Notes: generated by a model from the sequence alone, not told the origin. A stretch of 39,240 bases of DNA from Paenibacillus sp. LHD-38 (GCF_031157315.1 NZ_JAVIFU010000056.1:1-39240), one strand, 5' to 3'. Shown: positions 16,867 through 24,686, counted from the first letter of the stretch. A program made the numbers and translations.

Positions 16867-16896
16867 GTTAAACTAACGTGTCCCGTTAGCTTAATT
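16867..16896 (-). repeat. GCTAACGGG repeat copy 4
   Basis: On the minus strand it reads AATTAAGCTAACGGGACACG and continues TTAGTTTAACG. The TAA of AATTAAGC is the stop codon of the lipoprotein gene (16891-16893). Confidence 0.75.
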
Positions 16897-17454
16897 CAGA
16901 TACCCTGAACTTTTCTTCATTTTTTCTTTAATCGATGTTTTAAACTCCACAAGACTCTTATTACTCAGTTCATCTTGAAATGTGACTTCACCATTATTCT
17001 TAGCTGCATCATAATTTATTTTTCCTTTGTCATCTATTCTAAACTTGCCCTGGTAGAGACCGGAAATGACAAATGCTTCTTCTGAAGTAACCGGCCCTTC
17101 ATATTTGTGCAAAAACAGAACAAACTTGTCATTTTTCTTTGTTATGTTAGATGCTGCAAATTCAAAAATCTTAATATTACCGCCGTTATAACTTTCATCA
17201 CCCTTAATTACCTCATTTACTTCTGCATCTGTGAGTTTAAAATTTGCACCCTCATATTCAGGTATTTGTTCGAATTCGCCAGTCATCGTAACTTCAACCA
17301 CGAGTTCTGAATCATCTGTTATTTCTTCAAGGGTTGAATAAATGACCGCTAAATCGGCAATTGACGTTGATTGTGCATTATCTCCTTTCCCGCAACTCGT
17401 CAGAATCACCATTAGTAAAGTGAAAATAAGAATATACAGCTGTGATTTTCTCAT
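16891..17454 (-). CDS. Hypothetical lipoprotein
   Basis: 187 residues with an N-terminal signal peptide and lipobox (VILTSC), so it is anchored on the outer face of the membrane. The mature part is beta-rich and acidic (LVVEVTMTGEFEQIPEYEG, KFRIDDKGKINYD), with no enzyme motif. It resembles small Bacilli lipoproteins that appear to respond to or carry metal or ligands, but I cannot name a family. ATG at 17454 is preceded by AGGGGG. It is monocistronic; its stop codon lies inside repeat copy 4. Confidence 0.75.
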   Translation of the reverse strand: MRKSQLYILIFTLLMVILTSCGKGDNAQSTSIADLAVIYSTLEEITDDSELVVEVTMTGEFEQIPEYEGANFKLTDAEVNEVIKGDESYNGGNIKIFEFAASNITKKNDKFVLFLHKYEGPVTSEEAFVISGLYQGKFRIDDKGKINYDAAKNNGEVTFQDELSNKSLVEFKTSIKEKMKKSSGYLN

Positions 17455-17580
17455 ATCATGCCCCCTATGCTTTGTATGCCATCTATAGACGTTGTTTAGA
17501 AATCAATTGTTACGGTATCCTGAAAATCCCATCACCTAACTCAGTTTCGGTTGACTTCTATGCAAAATCTTCAATTCTTA

Positions 17581-17663
17581 TGAACATGTCGCCCGCTAAC
17601 TGAGAAAAGGGCTGCCACGCGGCAGCCCTTCGGTATTTAACTATCGTCTCCCGTTAGCTTAAT
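17581..17663 (-). repeat. GCTAACGGG repeat copy 5 with GGGCTGCC hairpin
   Basis: Minus-strand order: ATTAAGCTAACGGGAGACGA and on to 17636, then the 10-bp stem AAGGGCTGCC/GGCAGCCCTT (17607-17630), then a degenerate second copy (AGTTAGCGGGCGACATGTTC). It lies about 60 bases after the amidotransferase fragment and in its direction. Confidence 0.7.
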
Positions 17664-17720
17664 CATATATGAAACGCACTAAAAGTCGGTCAGGTAATAT
17701 CCCAACTGATTTATAGCTGG

Positions 17721-18035
17721 TTAAAGACATTTAATAAAGGAGTCAACGATGCAGTGTGTAGAATCCGAGTTCGAGCTTAGTTGAGGAACAAATAACGTAC
17801 CGATGAAGAATTTATGCTCAGGTATTTCAACTATTCTTGGGTTCCCTATTGAATCTGTTCCGACTATTCTTAATCCGGCTTCATGAATTTGTTTTTCATA
17901 TTCTGGACTAAGTCCAAAGTTACATCTAAACTGTTCAATTACATTTTCGATTGGATAAATCTCTGAGATTTTCGAGGGTTTCTTTACTATGACTTCACCT
18001 TTTTGTCCAACTAATGAGCAAGCTAGTTTACTAAC
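17721..18035 (-). pseudogene. C-terminal fragment of a CTP-synthase-like glutamine amidotransferase
   Basis: One minus-strand frame without a start reads KLACSLVGQKGEVIVKKPSK, then FRCNFGLSPEYEKQIHEAGL, RIVEIPEHKFFIGTLFVPQL and a final DSFIKCL. This is the end of a class I glutamine amidotransferase of the type annotated as CTP synthase C-terminal region-related. The catalytic Cys and His region is missing upstream, where a stop at about 18040 coincides with the tandem repeats. Remnant only; the repeat copy after its end is intact. Confidence 0.75.
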
Positions 18036-18120
18036 TAATCACCTCATGTTCTCGGATTGAGCGAATTAGTTAGGCAAAACGAAACTAATCACCTCATGAC
18101 CGCGGATAGAGTTAATTAGT
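18034..18120. repeat. Two 37-bp direct repeats with inverted ends
   Basis: Units at 18034-18070 and 18084-18120 share ACTAATCACCTCATG, CGGAT, GAG and a final ATTAGT. ACTAAT and ATTAGT are inverted, so each unit is bounded by a 6-bp inverted repeat. The period is 50 bp. They abut the broken 5' edge of the amidotransferase fragment. Confidence 0.75.
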
Positions 18121-18409
18121 CTTTCCGCGAGGCTTAGGCCGCGCACTCTCCACCCTCCCATTGTAGCTTCGTCCAGGCAGGGATGTATTTAGTGCAATGG
18201 AACGAGAAAGCATGTAACGTTATAGGGCTCCAGACGAGCGAAAAAGATCCCCTCCAGAAAAAACGCCCTCACCCCGGAGTTCAAGGTTAAGTTGCGCTGC
18301 CTGAAGTGGATCCTTCTCTAGCCGCTTTTCGCCGCCAATCGCTGCTTTTCACAGCATTGTCCTGGAATACTCGCGGCCTGTACGAGGCCTAATACGAGCG
18401 TTTACCATT
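18121..18409. other. No gene seen
   Basis: GC-richer stretch between the 37-bp repeats and the 21-bp repeats. I see no frame with a recognisable product and no clear RNA structure. Confidence 0.45.
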
Positions 18410-18470
18410 ATGTCTATATGAGCACCAGATATGTCTCTATGACCACCAGACATGTCCATATCCTCACCCG
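18410..18470. repeat. 21-bp tandem repeat, about three units
   Basis: Units ATGTCTATATGAGCACCAGA (18410), ATGTCTCTATGACCACCAGA (18431) and a partial ATGTCCATATCC (18452), each starting 21 bp after the last. The third unit runs into the last codons of the oxidoreductase gene (stop at 18464-18466 on the minus strand). Confidence 0.75.
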
Positions 18471-20041
18471 TCGTTCATGAGCTGCCGGATGATATGATCG
18501 GCTGTCCGCATTGCCAAGGCAGAGGTCGTCAATGTCGGATTGACGGCTCCTATCGTAGGCAAAACACTATTATCCGCTACATAAAGACCGGATACGCCGT
18601 GAATCTGACCGAAGGGATCGGTTGCCGAAAAAGCCGGGTCATTGCCCATGCGGCATGTCCCCGCTTCATGGTAGTCCGCACCGGGAGGGAGGATGCAAAT
18701 CTCCGGCATGCCGGCGGTTGACGCCAAGGAGCCTCCAATGGCAGAGGCTATTTTATTGGCGCCATCGACCATCCGGCTAATGACCGATTTGTCTTTGCTG
18801 CTGTAGGAAAAATGAACCTGAATGCCCGGGACCCCATACTCATCCTTCCTAAGCTCATCCAAAGTAACACTATTTTCATATTGGGGTTCGACTCTGCCGA
18901 ACATATCGCAAAGATAATCCGTCCCTCCGAACAGATACATTTGCACCTGATAAGGCCGATCTTCGGATTGCGGGATCAGAATGGATCCTCCGCCATCCGG
19001 CAAAGCGTCCGCAACCTTCCCAGGCGACTTCAAAAAAGAATGATTAATCAAATAATGTCCAATGGCTCTGCCCGGAATTCCGGAATGTAAGAGCAGATGC
19101 GGAGACTCCAGAGCTCCTGCGGAAACGACCACCTTTTTGGCTTTAAGAAAAAAGGGTTTTTTATCCGGCGACATCACTTTTACGCCGGCAGCTTTTCCAT
19201 TCTCGGTCATGACTTGAACGGCTCTGGCATTGACGGCCAGCTCGTATGGCCGATAGCGCAGCGCCTCCCCCATGAATACGATAGAGCTGAACTGCCCGCG
19301 GCCAATCGCTTGCGGAAGCGCGCTCGATTCCGGGTAACCGCCTTCCCAGAGCCGGCCCAAGATGACTCGGCTGAGTGGCGTCAGTGTTCCGGCATTGACG
19401 GCCATCGCTTGTTCGGCAATATTGTAGTACGTCTCCAACTCCTTATAGGAGATCGGCCAGCTTGCTAACTCAAAGGCAGGCAGGCGAGGCGTAGTCGCTC
19501 CCCAGAACAGCGTTCTTCCCCCGAGGGCATAAACGAGCCTGGCCCCGGAATACTCCGGCAGAAATTTGCCAATAGGCGTAGATATTTTCGGATTTAAGAA
19601 ATACTCCAGCATCCGGGACCAATCCCAGAATGTCGGGACGTTTAAAGCATGCGTCGGAAGAAGTAAATCCCCCCGTTCGACAACGGCGATTCGCATCCGG
19701 CTGCTTCTGAGACGTTCGCACAGCCTCCAGAGCATGGCGCCGCCCCCGCCTCCCGTCCCGATGATGAGGACATCGTATTCAATGTCTGTCATTTCGCTCA
19801 GGGGCGTAAGCGGAATCCATTGGTCGATTAAGCGGGCAGGTATTTCGGGAGGACAAGAAAGGAGCGCCGTTTGATTCCGGTTCATGGCCGCCTTATCCGG
19901 GATAAACACGTTCATTCCGGATAGATTCGAATCCGGATCACTAATATGCCGATTCATCAAGATCAGATCGGACAATTCAAGCCGGTGTGCTTGCGCTATT
20001 TTCCGTAGGGTGTCTTTAGCTGCAGCGACTTGTATTTTCAT
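18464..20041 (-). CDS. GMC-family FAD oxidoreductase with an N-terminal LysM-like domain
   Basis: 525 residues. Residues 1-50 look like a LysM module (KDTLRKIAQAHRLELSDLI to NVFIPD). From about residue 87 a GMC flavoenzyme follows: dinucleotide-binding YDVLIIGTGGGGGAMLW, acidic VVERG, LGGRTLFWGA, the ATG-like VVVSAGALESPHLLLHSG, and C-terminal catalytic YHEAGTCRMGN and NPTLTTSALAMR. Such enzymes oxidise alcohols or sugars, passing electrons to FAD. There is no signal peptide, so the LysM module is presumably cytosolic or spore-associated, which is unusual. ATG at 20041 is preceded by GGTGATGGGGG. The gene stands alone. Confidence 0.85.
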   Translation of the reverse strand: MKIQVAAAKDTLRKIAQAHRLELSDLILMNRHISDPDSNLSGMNVFIPDKAAMNRNQTALLSCPPEIPARLIDQWIPLTPLSEMTDIEYDVLIIGTGGGGGAMLWRLCERLRSSRMRIAVVERGDLLLPTHALNVPTFWDWSRMLEYFLNPKISTPIGKFLPEYSGARLVYALGGRTLFWGATTPRLPAFELASWPISYKELETYYNIAEQAMAVNAGTLTPLSRVILGRLWEGGYPESSALPQAIGRGQFSSIVFMGEALRYRPYELAVNARAVQVMTENGKAAGVKVMSPDKKPFFLKAKKVVVSAGALESPHLLLHSGIPGRAIGHYLINHSFLKSPGKVADALPDGGGSILIPQSEDRPYQVQMYLFGGTDYLCDMFGRVEPQYENSVTLDELRKDEYGVPGIQVHFSYSSKDKSVISRMVDGANKIASAIGGSLASTAGMPEICILPPGADYHEAGTCRMGNDPAFSATDPFGQIHGVSGLYVADNSVLPTIGAVNPTLTTSALAMRTADHIIRQLMNDG

Positions 20042-20184
20042 CCCCCATCACCTATTTCCTGAGGCTTTGTTACATGAATATGCGGCTACCGCTTGGCATT
20101 ATGGCGAATTTGACCCGGTTAATGTTAAAAGAAAATAAACCATTAGACTGAAAATTATCAAGACCTATAATCAAGAAAATCAAA

Positions 20185-20240
20185 TAAAATAAAGAGCTCC
20201 ACATATTATGTATGACTAATATGTGGAGCTCTTTATTTTA
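20185..20240. terminator. Perfect 24-bp inverted repeat, bidirectional terminator
   Basis: TAAAATAAAGAGCTCCACAT and on to 20208 pairs perfectly with 20217-20240 across an 8-nt loop. A/T-rich ends give U-tracts in both directions. It lies downstream of the TetR gene and its repeat copy. Confidence 0.85.
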
Positions 20241-20294
20241 ATTATCGTAACGAAAAAGGTGGCGACAGCGACGGCGATCTGATTCCTTGATGCA

Positions 20295-20322
20295 TTCAAC
20301 TAACGTTCCCAGTTAGTTCAAT
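20295..20322 (-). repeat. GCTAACGGG repeat copy 6
   Basis: On the minus strand: ATTGAACTAACTGGGAACGT then TAGTTGAA. It lies about 45 bases past the TetR stop and in its direction. Confidence 0.65.
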
Positions 20323-20368
20323 ATTTTGTGTTGTGCCACAGTCCCCTATTAGAGCAGTACGAATTAAT

Positions 20369-20938
20369 TTAAACCCCGAAATCGCTGCTCGCTCGATTCG
20401 TCAGGATCGCGCTCGCAATAATATTGAAGAGATAGTCAGCCCTTGGCGCGGACGACGGTTGGTTGCTGAGCCACGCAAGCGCAGCAGCTAACGAGAACAG
20501 ATCATCACCATCCATGTCGGTACGCGCCAAACCTTCTGCCTGGGCACGAGCGAGAAGCTGCGTGCCTGCTGTGCGCATCGTCATGCATGAAGCGTGGAGC
20601 GCGGACTCCGGGTCCTCTTTGGCTGCCATCATCACGTCCACAACACCTTGATAGTTGCTCGTGAATTCAACGATTTCGCGTAACCACGACACGAGCGCAT
20701 CTTCGGGTGAACTTGCAGTTTCGAGCATACGTGCCTTTGTCGTAAACTCGTCGAAGCTTGCGCGGAGCAAAGCTTCGAGCAGCGCCTCTCTCGTCGGGAA
20801 ATGACGATAAAGCGTGCCTAGTCCGACACCAGCTCTGCGAGCGATCTCGCGCAGTGATGCATCGACGCCATGCTCGGTTATAACGACGTTCGCGACTGCG
20901 AGTATGTGCTCATAGTTTTTCATAGCATCAGCTCTCAT
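20369..20938 (-). CDS. TetR-family repressor
   Basis: About 189 residues. The N-terminal helix-turn-helix is canonical (ASLREIARRAGVGLGTLYRHFPTREALLEAL). The C-terminal ligand-binding domain resembles the SbtR type (NQPSSAPRADYLFNI end). ATG at 20938 follows GGAGG at 20945-20949 on this strand; a longer start at 20956 would overlap the operator. It is divergent from a quinone-reductase-like gene. Three copies of CGGAGC-N3-GCTCCG between the two genes are its likely binding sites, so it should repress both until a small, perhaps quinone-like, inducer binds. Confidence 0.9.
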   Translation of the reverse strand: MRADAMKNYEHILAVANVVITEHGVDASLREIARRAGVGLGTLYRHFPTREALLEALLRASFDEFTTKARMLETASSPEDALVSWLREIVEFTSNYQGVVDVMMAAKEDPESALHASCMTMRTAGTQLLARAQAEGLARTDMDGDDLFSLAAALAWLSNQPSSAPRADYLFNIIASAILTNRASSDFGV

Positions 20939-20949
20939 AAGAGACCTCC

Positions 20950-21020
20950 TTGACAAGCGGAGCGTTGCTCCGTATAATCATAAACGGAACAGTGCTCCGA
21001 TTAAACGGAGCACCGCTCTG
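20950..21020 (+). promoter_or_regulatory. Promoter with three TetR operators
   Basis: TTGACA (20950-20955) and TATAAT (20973-20978) are consensus hexamers with 17-bp spacing. Operator 1, CGGAGC-GTT-GCTCCG (20958-20972), fills the spacer exactly. Operator 2, CGGAAC-AGT-GCTCCG, is at 20985-20999. Operator 3, CGGAGC-ACC-GCTCTG, is at 21006-21020. Start-to-start distances are 27 and 21 bp. Operators 2 and 3 cover the start region of the rightward transcript. Confidence 0.85.
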
Positions 21021-21057
21021 GTAAGTATAACTCATCTGCATGAAAGGAGAAAGTAAG

Positions 21058-22068
21058 ATGTCTATAAATACAATGAAAGCAATTCGTCTGCATGAATTCG
21101 GCGGTCCTGAGGTACTGCGTTACGAGGAGGCGCCGATTCCCGAACTGAAGCCAGGTGAGGTGCTTATCCGCGTTCACGCGGTTGGCATCAATCCCCCCGA
21201 CTGGTACCTGCGCGAGGGGTATAAGGATCTTCCTCCTGAGTGGCGGCCGCCGGTGCCCTTTCCCGTCATTCTGGGGTCGGACGTGTCGGGCGTCGTCGAG
21301 GCGGTAGCCACGGATGTACAGGGCTTCTCCGTCGGCGATGAAGTTTTCGGCATGGTTCGCTTTCCTAGCTTTGGGGAGAGCGCTGCTTATGCAGAGTACG
21401 TCGCCGCGCCAGCGTCGGACCTTGCACTCAAGCCGGCAGGCATCGATCATATGCACGCCGCAGGGGCGCCGATGGCAGGCCTCACCGCGTGGCAGTTCCT
21501 GATCGAGCTGGGGCACAGTGAAGCGAATCCGCTTCAACCGGAGTCGCATCGCCCGGTGCCGCTGAGCGGTAAGACAGTACTCGTCAATGGTGCCGCGGGC
21601 GGCGTGGGGCACTTAGCGGTGCAACTGGCTAAATGGAAGGGTGCGCACGTCATCGCGGTGGCATCGGGCAAGCATGAGTCGTTCCTGCGCGAGCTCGGTG
21701 CCGACGAATTCATCGACTACACCAAGAGCCCTCCCGAGGACATCGCTCATGACGTTGATCTCGTCCTCGATACCCTCGGCGGTCCCACCACCGGTCGTTT
21801 CTTGCGTACGCTCAAGCGTGGCGGCGCTTTGTTCCCAGTGTTCTTAGGCTTCTCCGACGCCGAGGAGGCCGCAAAGCTGGGCGTCATGGTATCAATGACC
21901 CAAGTGCGCTCAAACGGCCCACAGCTGGCGGAATTAGGGCGCTTGCTCGATGCCGGGACGGTTCGCGACGCCATCGACAGCATGTTTCCACTTGCCGATG
22001 CTCGCAAGGCGCATGAACGAGCCGCCGGTGGGCACATTCAAGGCAAGATCGTACTCACGGTGGAGTAA
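21058..22068 (+). CDS. NADP-dependent quinone oxidoreductase-like alcohol dehydrogenase
   Basis: A zinc-independent medium-chain dehydrogenase/reductase of 336 residues, cytosolic. GroES-like N-terminal domain (MKAIRLHEFGGPEVL, HAVGINPPDWYLREG) and Rossmann domain (VLVNGAAGGVGHLAVQLAKW). The catalytic-zinc ligands of classical ADH are absent. Such enzymes reduce quinones or alpha,beta-unsaturated carbonyls with NADPH. ATG at 21058 follows AAAGGAGA. It is the first gene of a TetR-controlled unit with the small monooxygenase downstream. GC content is higher than in the flanking accessory genes. Confidence 0.9.
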   Translation: MSINTMKAIRLHEFGGPEVLRYEEAPIPELKPGEVLIRVHAVGINPPDWYLREGYKDLPPEWRPPVPFPVILGSDVSGVVEAVATDVQGFSVGDEVFGMVRFPSFGESAAYAEYVAAPASDLALKPAGIDHMHAAGAPMAGLTAWQFLIELGHSEANPLQPESHRPVPLSGKTVLVNGAAGGVGHLAVQLAKWKGAHVIAVASGKHESFLRELGADEFIDYTKSPPEDIAHDVDLVLDTLGGPTTGRFLRTLKRGGALFPVFLGFSDAEEAAKLGVMVSMTQVRSNGPQLAELGRLLDAGTVRDAIDSMFPLADARKAHERAAGGHIQGKIVLTVE

Positions 22069-22164
22069 GGACGATAGCTCGAATGATTTTCGCACTCCTT
22101 GTAAATCGCGATTAGCTTTGAAGAAATTTTGCATGCTTAATTCAAGAAAAAAGGATGAACATCA

Positions 22165-22464
22165 ATGATTCTACTCATGGGTTACGTACATCTAAATCCG
22201 TCTGACGTAAATGAGTTCACTGCAGACGTTCAGGACGTCGTTTCCAGCACGCGAACTGAAACTGGATGCCGCTTTTATGCCTTTACCTTGGAGGATGCAC
22301 GCGCCGGACGCATGCTGACTGTTCAGCGGTGGGAAGATCAAGAATCGCTGACCGCTCATGTTGAAAGACATGAATCGGCGCCGTTTTTAATGAAGTGGGG
22401 AAACAGGATGAGAATGGACATTCAAAAATATGATATCTCAAACGAGCGCTCGTTTATGGAGTAA
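22165..22464 (+). CDS. Antibiotic biosynthesis monooxygenase (ABM) domain protein
   Basis: A single ABM domain of 99 residues. It has the ferredoxin-like pattern of YgiN and related quinol or polyketide monooxygenases: GCRFYAFTLEDA, LTVQRWEDQESLTAHV, and His in HERHESAPF. These small dimers oxidise aromatic or quinol substrates without a cofactor. Placed 96 bases after the quinone reductase, it probably shares that promoter and completes a quinone-handling pair (reduction to quinol, then oxidation). A palindromic terminator follows. Confidence 0.8.
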   Translation: MILLMGYVHLNPSDVNEFTADVQDVVSSTRTETGCRFYAFTLEDARAGRMLTVQRWEDQESLTAHVERHESAPFLMKWGNRMRMDIQKYDISNERSFME

Positions 22465-22534
22465 AAGAGGCGAGTAGACCGGGGATTCCCCTTTCTCTCA
22501 CAGAACAGGGCTACTCTTGCAGCATGAGTTAAAT

Positions 22535-22558
22535 GGATCCGCCGCGGCGGATCCTTCT
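22535..22558 (+). terminator. GGATCCGCC palindrome
   Basis: GGATCCGCCGCGGCGGATCC (22535-22554) is a perfect 20-bp palindrome followed by TTCT. It is the probable terminator of the quinone-reductase unit. Confidence 0.6.
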
Positions 22559-22599
22559 GCTTATATTGATCTAAAGTATCAGCTCGGATCACTGAGCAT

Positions 22600-22688
22600 A
22601 ACTGCCAGTTAGCTTAATGAAAACAAGGAGCAGCTGCCGCGGTAAAGTGCTCCTTGTTTCGTTCAGCTATCGTTCCTCGTTAGCGGAA
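22600..22688 (-). repeat. GCTAACGGG repeat copies 7a/7b flanking a hairpin
   Basis: Read on the minus strand after the phosphotransferase stop: TTCCGCTAACGAGGAACGAT (7a, 22688-22661), then the 12-bp stem AAACAAGGAGCA/TGCTCCTTGTTT (22659-22621), then TCATTAAGCTAACTGGCAGT (7b, 22620-22600). Confidence 0.8.
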
Positions 22689-22691
22689 CAT

Positions 22692-23705
22692 TCAAAACAA
22701 AAATGCGGCAGACTCCGTGTATCTTTCAGACCACTGAGAAAAAGGAAGATCATTATCCCAAGTGACATTGTTTATTGCTTTGGCACATCCCCAATCTAAA
22801 ACCCGTTGGTGAAGCATGTGGACCCTAAAGCGTTCAAGAAAGGCTTCTTTTGCTTCACAATTGTTGAAATAACTAGAGATGAAGTGCTTTGCAGATTCTT
22901 CCTCCCCATTATCTAGATACATGGCGATCATTCTAGGTAGGTCAGCAATTCCATCACCAAAATAACCGGTTGTAAAATCAAATAAACCACTTAACAGCCA
23001 ACCATCAGGTTTATCTTGCACAAGGATGTTATCTGCTTTAAAGTCCCCCATGACGAAGGTTGGTGAGCGCAAACCATCGAATACTTTTTCAGAAGCTGTC
23101 AATAAATTCTCAACCCATTCAGTATCTTTAGCGGTGATTACTGAATATTTTTTTGCATCCTCCAACCAATATCTTATTCTGTTGTAAAGCCAAGTTTTAT
23201 AAGAACCCTCAAATGGACGGATATTTCGATATTTTGAATCGAACTCGCCATACATTTCTACTTTCCAATGATGTAATTCGCATAAGCTTATTGCTAATAA
23301 TTCAGCAATTTGTTTCTTATCTTCTCCGCTAAGTTCTTCTTCAAATTCCGGCTCGTTAATATGTCTGCCTGTAAGACGAGGCATAATAGAATAACTCCAA
23401 CCAAATATGTCTTCCTGTTCATCCACTAGGTATGGAGAGGGAACAGGCAATTTCGTTAGACTAAGTAGATTATCTATATAGAATTTTTCTTCAATGAACT
23501 GACCTGAAAACAGTGGGTTTCCTTTAAGCACATACACTCCCGAGGAGGATCTGACAAATAAGGTCTGGTTCCCCACACCTTTTGGCGTTTTTTCAAATGA
23601 AATGAGTTTTCCTAGGTCGAAACGGTTAAGCATCGACTGTAACTGCTCGTTTGTCACTACACCCAATTGGTTCGAAGAAAAAAGTATTTCAGTAGTCAAT
23701 TGCAC
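22692..23705 (-). CDS. APH-family phosphotransferase
   Basis: 337 residues with an aminoglycoside phosphotransferase-like fold. The N-lobe Lys is in GVYVLKGNPLF; the catalytic loop reads FVMGDFKADNILVQ, with Asp as base and Asn for metal; the second metal site is GLFDFTTGYFGDGIADL. The substrate is unknown; relatives phosphorylate aminoglycosides, macrolides, choline or sugars. It is AT-rich, alone, and followed 3 bases after its stop by repeat copy 7a. It shares little sequence with the other phosphotransferase at 13649, so it is an independent acquisition rather than a duplication. Confidence 0.8.
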   Translation of the reverse strand: MQLTTEILFSSNQLGVVTNEQLQSMLNRFDLGKLISFEKTPKGVGNQTLFVRSSSGVYVLKGNPLFSGQFIEEKFYIDNLLSLTKLPVPSPYLVDEQEDIFGWSYSIMPRLTGRHINEPEFEEELSGEDKKQIAELLAISLCELHHWKVEMYGEFDSKYRNIRPFEGSYKTWLYNRIRYWLEDAKKYSVITAKDTEWVENLLTASEKVFDGLRSPTFVMGDFKADNILVQDKPDGWLLSGLFDFTTGYFGDGIADLPRMIAMYLDNGEEESAKHFISSYFNNCEAKEAFLERFRVHMLHQRVLDWGCAKAINNVTWDNDLPFSQWSERYTESAAFLF

Positions 23706-23754
23706 TCACCACCGTCCAAAGTTCAATAAATAAGAATTCGTTTCCGATTGTTAG

Positions 23755-23844
23755 TATCCTGCCCGTTAGCTTAATGAAATGAGCAGGCCACCGCTGCGCC
23801 TGCTCATCCATGTGTTATTCAACTATCGTGTCCCGTTAGTTTAA
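23755..23844 (-). repeat. GCTAACGGG repeat copies 8a/8b flanking a hairpin
   Basis: On the minus strand: 8a ATTAAACTAACGGGACACGA then TAGTTGAA (23844-23818), which contains the stop codon of the riboflavin kinase gene; the stem ATGAGCAGGC/GCCTGCTCAT (23807-23779); 8b ATTAAGCTAACGGGCAGGAT (23775 to about 23755). Confidence 0.85.
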
Positions 23845-24387
23845 TTTAACTCCTACAACGTCATCATCCTTAAGGCTATAATACTCTCTTAATTTTACGT
23901 CTGTTGCTATTTCAATAATTGTTCTAGGATGGTCACCATTATCAGATGCGTTGCCGTCTGTTCTTAAAATAAATGCCTTTCTTCCGAATATCGAGCATTC
24001 TTGAATACTAACTGAAACCGATCCGCCATATTCTTCTTTTTCTAAGCGCATTACGTTAGCTGGTAAGTCGTAAGGTTCATCAAGTTGGATATTTAATGTA
24101 CCTGGGAAAAATCTCATCCCCGTTTTGGACTCGTAATAAACACTTAGCTTTTCGATCCAATATGAAAAATCCCCTTGACCACTTACGACTTTCCCATTTA
24201 ACGTTCTGTTTAGGCGAAATTCCTGACCTGGTTCAAATATTTTTACAGTAAAATTATCCGTGTTGTTTTTAATGTAATAAGCACGCCCCATACCATGTAC
24301 TTTGACGTGTGATTCATCTTTGATTTCAAGACAAATTGGTTCGTCACTGCCGTTAAAGCGTGAGCGGCTTGCAGCGATTGGATCCAC
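23836..24387 (-). CDS. CTP-dependent riboflavin kinase (DUF120), 5' end rebuilt in IS DNA
   Basis: The family, best known from archaea (RibK), phosphorylates riboflavin to FMN using CTP. Recognisable parts: GKVVSGQGDFSYWIEKL, the core MRFFPGTLNIQLDEP, CSIFGRKAFILRTD, and the end TIIEIATDVKLREYYSLKDD. Homology begins near LNRTLNGKVVSG (about 24214), where relatives start translation. This frame instead runs upstream, without a native ATG, to a GTG at 24387 that lies inside an IS110 transposase fragment in another frame. The original start region is therefore altered and expression is doubtful. The stop TAA is part of repeat copy 8a. Confidence 0.7.
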   Translation of the reverse strand: MDPIAASRSRFNGSDEPICLEIKDESHVKVHGMGRAYYIKNNTDNFTVKIFEPGQEFRLNRTLNGKVVSGQGDFSYWIEKLSVYYESKTGMRFFPGTLNIQLDEPYDLPANVMRLEKEEYGGSVSVSIQECSIFGRKAFILRTDGNASDNGDHPRTIIEIATDVKLREYYSLKDDDVVGVKLN

Positions 24388-24600
24388 CGAAGAAGGCTGT
24401 GAAAACCCTCTTCATCGTTTGAGAAGGATAGAGGATTACCGATCACGATTCCTCGGAAATTAACAGCACGAGCGACATGTGTTTGCTGTGCGATGTCGAT
24501 CCCGACGACTAGATGTTGAGCGGTAATTTTTTCAATGAGTTGATTTTGTTTCGCTTGCGATTTAAACTTCATAATAGAGCGTCCTCCTGGATGATGGAAT
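24352..24600 (-). mobile_element. IS110-family 5' remnant
   Basis: From ATG 24572 (preceded by AGGAGG) the product reads LVVGIDIAQQTHVARAVNFRG, then SFSNDEEGFHSLLRWIQSL and LTAV, the RuvC-like N-terminus of an IS110/IS1111 transposase with the first catalytic Asp. After about 73 codons similarity stops at about 24352, where riboflavin-kinase-side DNA begins. The rest of the transposase is gone. The element's outer flank runs to about 24680, directly against repeat copy 9. Confidence 0.75.
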
Positions 24601-24686
24601 TTTTAGGGCTATGACCCGTTGCGTACTTCCATCGTACCGAGGCGCTCGTTTTTTTGCAAAGCGGAAATTTAACGCTCTACAGGAAT

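Noticed and set aside
18030..18470. CRISPR array
   Set aside because: Two 37-bp and three 21-bp repeats are too few, without uniform spacers, and no cas genes are present.
18452..20138. Plus-strand frames opposite the GMC oxidoreductase
   Set aside because: They mirror the GC-rich codons of the minus-strand gene and have no recognisable motif.
13649..23705. The two phosphotransferases as a duplication
   Set aside because: They share only family motifs (HMDFRPGN versus MGDFKADN) and differ in length and flanking residues.
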